Shown one piece after another: positions 13,716 to 20,276 of a DNA stretch of 35,449 nucleotides. The stretch is from DAOUMU01 sp034409055. Its GTDB lineage: Bacteria; Chloroflexota; Anaerolineae; 4572-78; J111. The first letter of the stretch is position 1. Each line of letters opens with the position of its first letter. Position numbers and translations under genes: made by a program. The DNA is taken from the NCBI GenBank assembly GCA_034409055.1, contig DAOUMU010000376.1, forward strand, positions 1 through 35,449, read 5' to 3'. The notes beneath the pieces are model-generated. The model made no database searches, had not been told where the DNA came from, and saw only the letters and a list, made by a program, of their open reading frames with translations.

Positions 13716-15290
13716 ATGAAAGTCAGCCGGGTGGCCGAGATGAGAAACTTGGATCGCACGGCCATCGAAAAATTTGGCATTGCCGAGGAACTTTTAATGG
13801 AAAATGCGGGCTATGCCACTTACGCCGTTCTGTTACAAAAGGTCGGGATCAAGGACAAACGATTTCTTGTTTTCTGTGGTCTGGGTAACAACGGCGGCGA
13901 TGGCTTTGTGGTGGCCCGAAAAATCCATTCGAATGGCGGAGCGGTTAAGGTTTTTATTTTAGGTGATCCGGGCAGGTTCAAGGGAGCGGCCAAACTCAAT
14001 CTCGATATCGTCTCTCGCTTACCCATCGAAGTGCAGCAGCTCCAGTCGGTTGAATCGATCAAAACAGAGGTGATCCATTGCGATGCCATTGTCGACGCAA
14101 TTTTTGGCACCGGCCTGACCCGTGAGGTCGGGGGGCTGTATGCCGGTGTCATCGAGATGATCAACGAAAGCGGGCGAACGGTGCTCAGCGTTGACATCCC
14201 TTCGGGAGTGCATGGGGATACCGGCCAGGTGATGGGCACTGCGGTCAAAGCAGATTACACCGTTACCTTCGGCCTGCCCAAGATCGGCAACATGCTTTTC
14301 CCCGGCTATGATCGCTGTGGCCAGCTATACGTGTCACACATCTCCTTTCCGCCCGCCATTTACCAGGTCGATGCGCTCAAAGTAGAAATCAACCAGCCGC
14401 TGGCCCTGCCTGCCAGAGACAAAAGTGGGCACAAGGGACAGTTTGGCCAGGCCTTATTCATTGCCGGGGCAGCCAGCTACTTTGGCGCGCCCTATTTTGC
14501 CGCTTTATCCTTTTTGAAAGCCGGGGGCGGGTATTCCCGCCTGGCGGCCCCCGAGTCCGTCACTCCCTTCATCGCCAATAAAGGCAGCGAAATTGTCTTC
14601 ATTCCCCAGCAAGAAACCGGTTCAGGCAGCATCGCCCTGGCGAATAAACGGACTTTACTGGAGCTGTCGGCCCGCATGGATATGGTGGTCCTCGGGCCCG
14701 GTTTATCCCTGGTCGAAGAAACCCAACAACTGGCCAGGGAGTTGGCCCGGGAAATTGACAAACCCCTGCTCATCGACGGGGACGGCATTACCGCCCTCTG
14801 CCAGGATTTGTCGATCCTCAAGGCTAGAAAGGCCGAAACCGTGCTAACCCCCCATTTGGGCGAGATGTCCAGAATGACCAAAATGGCTGTACCCGAAATC
14901 AAGACCAACCTCATCGACACTTTGCAGCATACGGCCCAAGAATTAGAGGCGGTGATCGTCCTGAAAGGGGCCCACTCGCTGATCGGCTATCCCGATGAAC
15001 GGGTTTTTATCAACATGAGTGGCAATTCCGGGATGGCCACGGCCGGATCGGGTGACGTCCTGGCCGGGGCCATTGCCGCGATGTTCGGCCTGGGGCTGGC
15101 CGTGCCCGAGGCTGTGAGAATGGGCGTGTTTATGCACGGTCTATCCGGCGACCTGGCCGCCGAGGACAAAGGAGAAGACGGCATCACTGCCCAGGATATC
15201 CTGGACTACCTACCCCTGGCCGTGAAGAGCTACCGCCAGGGCCTGAATGAGATGCTCAGGGAGCGTTACGTCGGGGCGCACGTGGTATAG
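13716..15290 (+). CDS. nnr: bifunctional NAD(P)HX epimerase / ADP-dependent NAD(P)HX dehydratase
   Basis: 524 residues, the normal length of the fused repair enzyme. The N-terminal YjeF_N epimerase domain (about 1-215) has E-E-L-L-M-E-N-A-G, G-L-G-N-N-G-G-D-G at 55-63 and D-I-P-S-G-V. The C-terminal ribokinase-like dehydratase domain (about 225-510) has H-K-G-Q-F-G, L-G-P-G-L, L-T-P-H-L-G-E-M and G-S-G-D-V-L-A-G with catalytic Asp447. It repairs hydrated NADH and NADPH. AGGAG precedes ATG 13716, only 20 bases after the branched palindromic element, so that element lies in its promoter or leader region. Confidence 0.96.
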   Translation: MKVSRVAEMRNLDRTAIEKFGIAEELLMENAGYATYAVLLQKVGIKDKRFLVFCGLGNNGGDGFVVARKIHSNGGAVKVFILGDPGRFKGAAKLNLDIVSRLPIEVQQLQSVESIKTEVIHCDAIVDAIFGTGLTREVGGLYAGVIEMINESGRTVLSVDIPSGVHGDTGQVMGTAVKADYTVTFGLPKIGNMLFPGYDRCGQLYVSHISFPPAIYQVDALKVEINQPLALPARDKSGHKGQFGQALFIAGAASYFGAPYFAALSFLKAGGGYSRLAAPESVTPFIANKGSEIVFIPQQETGSGSIALANKRTLLELSARMDMVVLGPGLSLVEETQQLARELAREIDKPLLIDGDGITALCQDLSILKARKAETVLTPHLGEMSRMTKMAVPEIKTNLIDTLQHTAQELEAVIVLKGAHSLIGYPDERVFINMSGNSGMATAGSGDVLAGAIAAMFGLGLAVPEAVRMGVFMHGLSGDLAAEDKGEDGITAQDILDYLPLAVKSYRQGLNEMLRERYVGAHVV

Positions 15291-15351
15291 GCTTTGCCTG
15301 GGTGAGTTTCAGTTTTGAGGCGAGTTATGATTTAGCAACTGATTAAGCCTT

Positions 15352-15429
15352 TGGAGTCGAGGCTGTGCGAAGCCCCCTGCGGGTCAGCCGGTTCAAACGG
15401 GGCCACGACCGGCTGAAGCCTCGACTCCA
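15352..15429. repeat. 78-bp hairpin element with nested stems
   Basis: The outer arms TGGAGTCGAGGCT (15352-15364) and 15417-15429 are perfect 13-bp inverted repeats. The inner arms TCAGCCGGT (15384-15392) and ACCGGCTGA (15408-15416) form a 9-bp stem; the left side has an unpaired 19-base stretch. No T-run follows. It lies between nnr and the antiporter promoter. Confidence 0.7.
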
Positions 15430-15476
15430 CAATATACTTGCCCCCAAATTGAAATGCGCCCTTTTGCTTATCTTGG

Positions 15477-15505
15477 TTGTCAGCAATGGACCCGCGTGAT
15501 ACAAT
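15477..15505 (+). promoter_or_regulatory. promoter, copy 2 of a duplicated promoter
   Basis: TTGTCA (15477-15482), 17 bases, TACAAT (15500-15505), 27 of 29 bases identical to 11131-11159. The predicted leader to the antiporter is about 230 bases. It contains a small hairpin CCTCG-ATGGAC-CGAGG at 15515-15530 and a GCCACCT tandem near 15698-15711. I recognise no riboswitch there. Confidence 0.65.
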
Positions 15506-15742
15506 GACTGTACGCCTCGATGGACCGAGGAGTTTGTCCGAACCGGGGGGACTTTGTTATCCTCACTCACACGCCGAAAACTGTATCCCAAGCATTTGCT
15601 AACGAATATATCCCAGATTTGACGATACGTTTAGTCCACTCCCAGTTTGCCAACCGGGCCGGTCGCAAGTGGCAAGTGACAGGTCGCCGGTAAAATTGGC
15701 CACCTGCCACCTGATTGGGGTAGAAATATAGAAAGTTGAGTC

Positions 15743-17623
15743 ATGGAACAAGCCGAGTTTTCCTTTGTATCATTATTACTGATTACCGGGTTGGCCGTTT
15801 TTGTGCCGCTACTGGCTTCGCGGCTGCGCAAATTACGCCTGCCGATTGTGGTCGGCGAGATTATCGCCGGAATGATCGTCGGCCAGAGCGGCTTGAACCT
15901 GATTGAACCCAGCCTGCCCCTGGAATTTTTGACCATCTTCGGTTTCACCTACCTGATGTTTCTGTCCGGCCTGGAGATAGATTTCCAGGTCATTGTGGCC
16001 GGAGCGAACGGCAGGGCGGACAATAATCGACCGTTGTATAACCCGATCAAGTTGGGCCTGGTCGTCTTTGGCCTGACCCTGGTAATTGCCTTCCTGGTTG
16101 CGGAAATGTTGTTACGAATGGGCCTGGTTATGGAGCCTATTATGATCGCCCTCATCCTGAGCACCACTTCGTTGGGCATCGTGGTGCCGGTCCTCAAGGA
16201 GCGAGGCTTAATGTCGACCCGCTACGGCCAGACCCTACTGATGTCAGCCTTGGTGGCCGACTTTGGCACGTTGGTGCTGATTACGGTGGAGGTGGTTATC
16301 TTCAGCCGGGGCTTGACCCTGGAGGTGCTGCTGGTGCTGCTGCTCCTGGTGGCCTTTGCCGTGGCGGTCCGGGTGGGGAAACTGGTGGCCAGGCTGCCCG
16401 GTTTGCCCCGGTTGATTGAGGAGCTGGCCCACCCTACCGCCCAGATTCGTGTGCGGGGGGCCGTGGCCTTGATGGTGGCCTTTATCGTTCTCTCAGAATG
16501 GCTGGGCACCGAGGTTATTCTGGGTGCTTTTCTGGCCGGCGCCGTCATTTCCCTGCTGGCCCGGCGAGAAGGGTCGGAACTGCACATGAAGATGGACGCC
16601 ATCGGCTTTGGCTTTTTTATTCCCATCTTTTTCATTATGGTCGGGGTCCAGTTCGACCTGCCGGCCTTGTTGAGTTCATCCCAGGCCATGCTGTTGGTGC
16701 CACTGCTGCTGGCCATCGCTTATGTCATTAAGTTTGCCGCCGCCCTGCTTTACCGCCTCCACTACTCATGGCGGGAAACTTTTGCCGCCGGGGGCTTGCT
16801 GTCAGCCCGGTTGTCCCTGATCATCGCTGCGGCCGCCATCGCCCTAGATTTAGGCATCATCAATGAGGCCATTGATTCGGCCATCATTTTGGTGGCAATC
16901 GTGACCTGTACCATGTCGCCTTTGATTTTCAACCGTATCTTCCAGCCACAGGCTGCCGAAACTCGACAAGGCATTATCCTGGTGGGGCTAAGTGAAATGC
17001 CCATCCTGCTGGCCGAACGATTGCAGCAGACGGGCGAACAACTGACCCTGATCGGCCTCGACCGGCGGCAGACGCGGCGGGCTGAACGGCGGAATCTGCC
17101 GGTGATCGAGGGTGATCCAACCGATCCAACGGTGCTGGCTGCCGCCGGGGCAGATTCGGCCACGGCCCTGGTCGCCGTCAGCCCCTCTGATGAGATCAAC
17201 ATGATGGCCTGTTGCCTGGCTGGCGAGAAGTTTGGTGTACCCCACCTGATCGCCCAGGCCAACGACCCCCGTATGGCTGTCCAGATGACGGAGTTAGGGG
17301 TGCGGGTTATCCAGCCTCAACTGGCCACGGTGTTGGCCTTAGAAGGGGCCTTGCATTTTCCGGCTGCTTTTGATATGCTGGCTAACCACGCCGATGGGGT
17401 GGAAGTAGGGGAGATCGAACTGACCAGCTCCCGGCTGGATGGCCGGCTTTTACGGCATATCAACCTGCCGGGCGACGCCCTGGTGTTGGGCCTGCGCCGG
17501 AACGGCGAGATCCTGGTGCCCCATGGCGACACCAAGCTACGCCGGGGCGACCTGTTGATGCTGATTGGCCACCAGGATTGTTTACAGGAAGCTATGACTC
17601 AGTTGAATCCGGTAGGCCGGTAA
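15743..17623 (+). CDS. Kef-type (CPA2) cation:proton antiporter with RCK domain
   Basis: 626 residues. Residues about 1-395 are a Na+/H+-exchanger domain with around 12 membrane helices, starting S-R-L-R-K-L-R-L-P-I-V-V-G-E-I-I-A-G-M-I-V-G, a hallmark of CPA2 helix 2. Residues about 408-525 form a TrkA-N (RCK) Rossmann domain (I-I-L-V-G-L-S-E...; D-P-T-D; N-M-M-A-C). About 548-620 is a TrkA-C domain with L-R-R-G-D-L-L-M-L-I-G. It exports K+ or Na+ in exchange for protons, gated by nucleotide binding. The RCK glycine motif G-L-S-E-M-P is degenerate, so the ligand may not be NAD(H). Translation starts at ATG 15743 with a poor ribosome site. Confidence 0.94.
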   Translation: MEQAEFSFVSLLLITGLAVFVPLLASRLRKLRLPIVVGEIIAGMIVGQSGLNLIEPSLPLEFLTIFGFTYLMFLSGLEIDFQVIVAGANGRADNNRPLYNPIKLGLVVFGLTLVIAFLVAEMLLRMGLVMEPIMIALILSTTSLGIVVPVLKERGLMSTRYGQTLLMSALVADFGTLVLITVEVVIFSRGLTLEVLLVLLLLVAFAVAVRVGKLVARLPGLPRLIEELAHPTAQIRVRGAVALMVAFIVLSEWLGTEVILGAFLAGAVISLLARREGSELHMKMDAIGFGFFIPIFFIMVGVQFDLPALLSSSQAMLLVPLLLAIAYVIKFAAALLYRLHYSWRETFAAGGLLSARLSLIIAAAAIALDLGIINEAIDSAIILVAIVTCTMSPLIFNRIFQPQAAETRQGIILVGLSEMPILLAERLQQTGEQLTLIGLDRRQTRRAERRNLPVIEGDPTDPTVLAAAGADSATALVAVSPSDEINMMACCLAGEKFGVPHLIAQANDPRMAVQMTELGVRVIQPQLATVLALEGALHFPAAFDMLANHADGVEVGEIELTSSRLDGRLLRHINLPGDALVLGLRRNGEILVPHGDTKLRRGDLLMLIGHQDCLQEAMTQLNPVGR

Positions 17624-17648
17624 CTACCGTCAATCGGCGTAGGAACTT

Positions 17649-17900
17649 ATGTCCAAGCTAATGATTATACCGGACGACGAATCCCTTCTGAAGGACTCGG
17701 AAAGCCGTAAGCCCGGTCTGATAACCACCCTGATTATCCTGCTGCTGGTGTTGACTATGCTGGCCACGCTGCTCTGGCCCCTGTTGCGATCCGGACCGCA
17801 GCGCCAACCCACTCCCACGCCAAGGCCGGTGTTTTGGCTGGAGGCGCAGGCTGGTACGTACACCCTACAAAGGTTTGCATTGTGTTTACGGCGGGAATGA
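17649..17900 (+). CDS. small single-pass membrane protein, unknown
   Basis: 83 residues: an acidic N-terminus, one clear membrane helix at about 24-46, then a P-T-P-T-P-R-P linker and a short tail. Proline/threonine linkers after a membrane helix are typical of Chloroflexota surface proteins. It starts 25 bases after the antiporter and may be its operon partner or the N-terminal remnant of a longer surface protein, because the predicted exterior part is only about 35 residues. Confidence 0.55.
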   Translation: MSKLMIIPDDESLLKDSESRKPGLITTLIILLLVLTMLATLLWPLLRSGPQRQPTPTPRPVFWLEAQAGTYTLQRFALCLRRE

Positions 17901-17964
17901 TAGTCACATATGAGTCAGAGCATTATCAGCGTTCTATTGTTTGGGGACTGAACACTCACAAAAA

Positions 17965-18375
17965 ATGCAGTATAAGACGTTAAAACAGCAATGTAAAGAA
18001 CTGCTGGCGGCCGGGCGCTATGATGAACTCCAGGCCCTGCTTTCCACCGAGCGGGCCAAAATCGCCGCCGAGATGGAACAATCCCCCACCTTTATCCCCC
18101 CCTACCTGCCCAGGTTCCTGGTCGGTCTGTACGTTAAGCTGCTGCCGTTGATATGGACTTTTCGTCAAGATCGACCTTCCCTGTTGCGAGAGGAGGCCAG
18201 GCTGGCCCACCAAAACCGGCGCATCCAGATCATCATCGAGATGGAGCAGAATCTCCTGGCTGCCCTGAACCAGGAGGCCAACACTTTGCAGGCCGAGGTC
18301 AGGGCCTTGGAAGAAAAACTGGCCAGGGAGCGGCAGCAGGTAGAGAATGCCGGGGATGAGTGGGCTGCCGACTAA
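17965..18375 (+). CDS. coiled-coil protein, unknown
   Basis: 136 residues from ATG 17965; a TTG at 17941 would lengthen it by 8. The C-terminal half (about 75-128) is a long heptad-rich helix with L-E-E-K-L-A-R-E-R. A hydrophobic patch near 45-65 (F-L-V-G-L-Y-V-K-L-L-P-L-I-W) could touch a membrane. No domain is recognised. Coding is supported by its length, the near-contact with the next gene (23-base spacing) and normal codon use. Confidence 0.65.
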   Translation: MQYKTLKQQCKELLAAGRYDELQALLSTERAKIAAEMEQSPTFIPPYLPRFLVGLYVKLLPLIWTFRQDRPSLLREEARLAHQNRRIQIIIEMEQNLLAALNQEANTLQAEVRALEEKLARERQQVENAGDEWAAD

Positions 18376-18398
18376 AAAGCACAGGAGAGGAGACTCGC

Positions 18399-19406
18399 AT
18401 GGTGGAGGAGCAAAAGGGGAAAAACAACAGAGGCGTATGCCTTGTCCGGTCTATTGGCATTCTGCTGCTCACGCTAGCCGTTGTGCTTGTAGGTCTCAAG
18501 CTCTATACTGACCACCTCGTTCGTCAGGCAGAGGCAGAGTATCCTCCTGCCGAGTTCGTTACAGTTGAGGGATTGCATCTGCACTATCTCAGCGAAGGTT
18601 CTGGGCGTCCAGTTGTGTTTATCCCAGGTGGATATGGTAAGATACAAGATTTTACCTTATCACCTCTATCTGACCCCGTAGCGACGAATTATCAGGCAAT
18701 CTTCTTTGATCGACCTGGCCTTGGCTATAGCGAGCGCCCGGCATACGAGGATGTGACCCCTTCTGTGCAGACCCGCCTAATACACGGTGCCTTGCAGCAA
18801 CTCAACATCAAGAAACCAGTGCTGGTTGGCCAATCGTGGGGTGGCGTGATCTCGTTGCAGTATGCATTGGACTATCCAGACGATCTGGCCGGCATCGTAT
18901 TGCTTGGCGTGGCTCCGTATCCCAGAGAACGACCCTCCGATCCAATCTCTGAAATCGTACGAACGCCAGTTCTTGGCGATTTTGTCCTTCACACCTTGTA
19001 CGTACCTATTGGATATCACATTATGGGACCAGCGTTTCTAGAAGAGTCAGTAGAGTACTTCGCTCCCCTTGACACAGTTCCTCCCAGCTACTCCGCGACT
19101 ATGGGCCTCGAAGTACGCCCCAGTCACGTCAAAGCCGGTGCCGACGAGGATAGAATCATTCCTCCATATCTTGAGATATTGAGTGCACGTCTTGGTGAGG
19201 TCTCCGTGCCTGTTGTGATCGTGGCTGGTGATCTGGATACCTATGCTATTGAGCAAGCGCCCCGACTCAAGGAAGATATACCCAATTCCAGAGTGGTGGT
19301 GGTGGAAGGGGCGAATCACCTCCTCTGGTTCTCGCTTCCAGAAGTTGTGGTAGATGCAGTTCAAGAAACCTGGACCTGGGCAGACGAAACTGGAACTGCC
19401 GAGTGA
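18399..19406 (+). CDS. alpha/beta hydrolase with N-terminal membrane anchor
   Basis: 335 residues. A membrane helix at about 15-36 is followed by a haloalkane-dehalogenase/proline-iminopeptidase-like fold: V-V-F-I-P-G-G-Y-G (oxyanion), F-F-D-R-P-G-L-G-Y-S-E-R-P, nucleophile Ser146 in V-G-Q-S-W-G-G, acid in V-A-G-D-L-D-T-Y and His in G-A-N-H-L-L. GGAGAGGAG before ATG 18399 is strong. The substrate is unknown. Codon use is more AT-rich than in the upstream genes, and an intron remnant follows, both hinting at acquisition by transfer. Confidence 0.9.
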   Translation: MVEEQKGKNNRGVCLVRSIGILLLTLAVVLVGLKLYTDHLVRQAEAEYPPAEFVTVEGLHLHYLSEGSGRPVVFIPGGYGKIQDFTLSPLSDPVATNYQAIFFDRPGLGYSERPAYEDVTPSVQTRLIHGALQQLNIKKPVLVGQSWGGVISLQYALDYPDDLAGIVLLGVAPYPRERPSDPISEIVRTPVLGDFVLHTLYVPIGYHIMGPAFLEESVEYFAPLDTVPPSYSATMGLEVRPSHVKAGADEDRIIPPYLEILSARLGEVSVPVVIVAGDLDTYAIEQAPRLKEDIPNSRVVVVEGANHLLWFSLPEVVVDAVQETWTWADETGTAE

Positions 19407-19418
19407 AAAGAATCGTTG

Positions 19419-19501
19419 CGGGTGAAAGCCCCGTCCAGCCAAAGTCCTTCGACAACAAGCTCAGAACGGGCCTGGCCAGCAGGCTGGTAGTGAACCCTGC
19501 G
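19419..19501 (+). mobile_element. group II intron-like remnant, copy 1
   Basis: It begins CGGGTGAAAG, continues C-GTCCAGCC, an interposed CCTTCGAC..CTCAGAACG repeat, then GGCCAGCAGGCTGGTAGTGAA and CCCTGCG. The same series lies at 33680-33759 with a few differences. The order matches domain I of bacterial group II introns. No reverse transcriptase is present, so it is a short fossil. The rest of the gap to 19717 holds a terminator and a promoter region. Confidence 0.45.
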
Positions 19502-19530
19502 AATAAACTATTTTTGCCCTAACATCATCC

Positions 19531-19566
19531 GGCGTTGTGGATTTTAGAATCTGCAGCGCCTTTTTT
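19531..19566 (+). terminator. rho-independent terminator
   Basis: A 13-bp stem between 19531-19543 and 19548-19560, counting three G-U pairs, with a TTAG loop and six T residues at 19561-19566. It probably ends the hydrolase transcript. Confidence 0.8.
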
Positions 19567-19616
19567 ATACAAAAAATGCCCTCCAGAGACACAAATTACC
19601 CCGCTAAAAACAGTAC

Positions 19617-19666
19617 ATTTTTGTACCCAACCGGGTAAATTTTTGTACCCCCAATTGGTTTATACT
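19617..19666 (+). promoter_or_regulatory. promoter region with two direct repeats 22 bp apart
   Basis: ATTTTTGTACCC occurs at 19617-19628 and again at 19639-19650. Their 22-base distance is two DNA turns, so both would face the same side. TATACT at 19661-19666 is a plausible -10; no good -35 exists, and the second repeat covers that position. This is the layout of an activator site. Confidence 0.5.
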
Positions 19667-19717
19667 TAAAGAGGTTTGATCAGTTGTCCAAATGATCTGA
19701 GATGTCGTAGATGTGTT

Positions 19718-20227
19718 ATGCATAACCCAATCTGTGTGTTACTTGTTGTTGAAAACAATGCCTTTCGCCAGACGATACGCACCTGGCTCCAGCACATCAC
19801 CGACCTGACCTGTGTGAGCGAGGCGCGCGGTGAAGCAACCGCCCTTGAATTGCAAGGGGAGTTTGACCCCGGGGTGAATTTGTTGGATTTTGAAGCCGTG
19901 TCTGTGCAGAGCGGGCAAACCGTATCGCGTTTGAACCAGGCGTATCCTCACAGCAAAATTCTGGTATTGAGCGCCCACAATAACCAGGAATACCTGATTG
20001 TGGACCTGTTCAGAAAAGGCGCCTGGGGCTACCTGGATAAAGATGTATGTCAACCATCTGAAATTATTGCAGCCATCCGCGTGGTCAGTAAAGGACAGGC
20101 TGTTTTAAGCCCGAGTATAGCCGGATGGATCTTGAATGAGATATTTCAAATGCGGTATGGCAGCCATACCCTACCAACCGTTAGGCCAGATAATCCAGGC
20201 GGCCAAACTGATGACCACTCACGATGA
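19718..20227 (+). pseudogene. response-regulator receiver domain, truncated NarL-type
   Basis: 169 residues from ATG 19718. A receiver domain spans about 5-125: V-L-L-V-V-E-N-N near the acidic pocket, phospho-accepting Asp in N-L-L-D-F, K-I-L-V-L-S-A-H and G-A-W-G-Y-L-D-K. In NarL-type regulators a helix-turn-helix follows. Here the reading frame runs into unrelated sequence after S-P-S-I-A-G-W-I-L and stops. The acidic pair is degenerate (E-N instead of D-D). The gene lost its output domain by recombination with an ABC-ATPase fragment and is probably inactive or a stand-alone receiver. Confidence 0.7.
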
Positions 20228-20275
20228 GATTATCCAACTCCCGATGGGATACGAAACCACTATTAAGGAGAACCC
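20175..20275 (+). pseudogene. fragment of an ABC-transporter ATPase
   Basis: In the second frame the bases encode L-G-Q-I-I-Q-A-A-K-L and then H-D-E-I-I-Q-L-P-M-G-Y-E-T. This is the segment of ABC exporters (peptidase/NHLM type) just before the signature motif, where A-A-x-L-A-x-I-H-D-x-I-M-x-M-P-x-G-Y-x-T is usual. The signature motif itself is absent. It overlaps the end of the response-regulator frame and stops where the next gene begins. Confidence 0.55.
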
Positions 20276-20276
20276 A

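Noticed and set aside
15506..15742. Riboswitch for cyclic di-AMP or ions in the antiporter leader
   Set aside because: Only a short hairpin and tandem GCCACCT were seen; no riboswitch core could be recognised.
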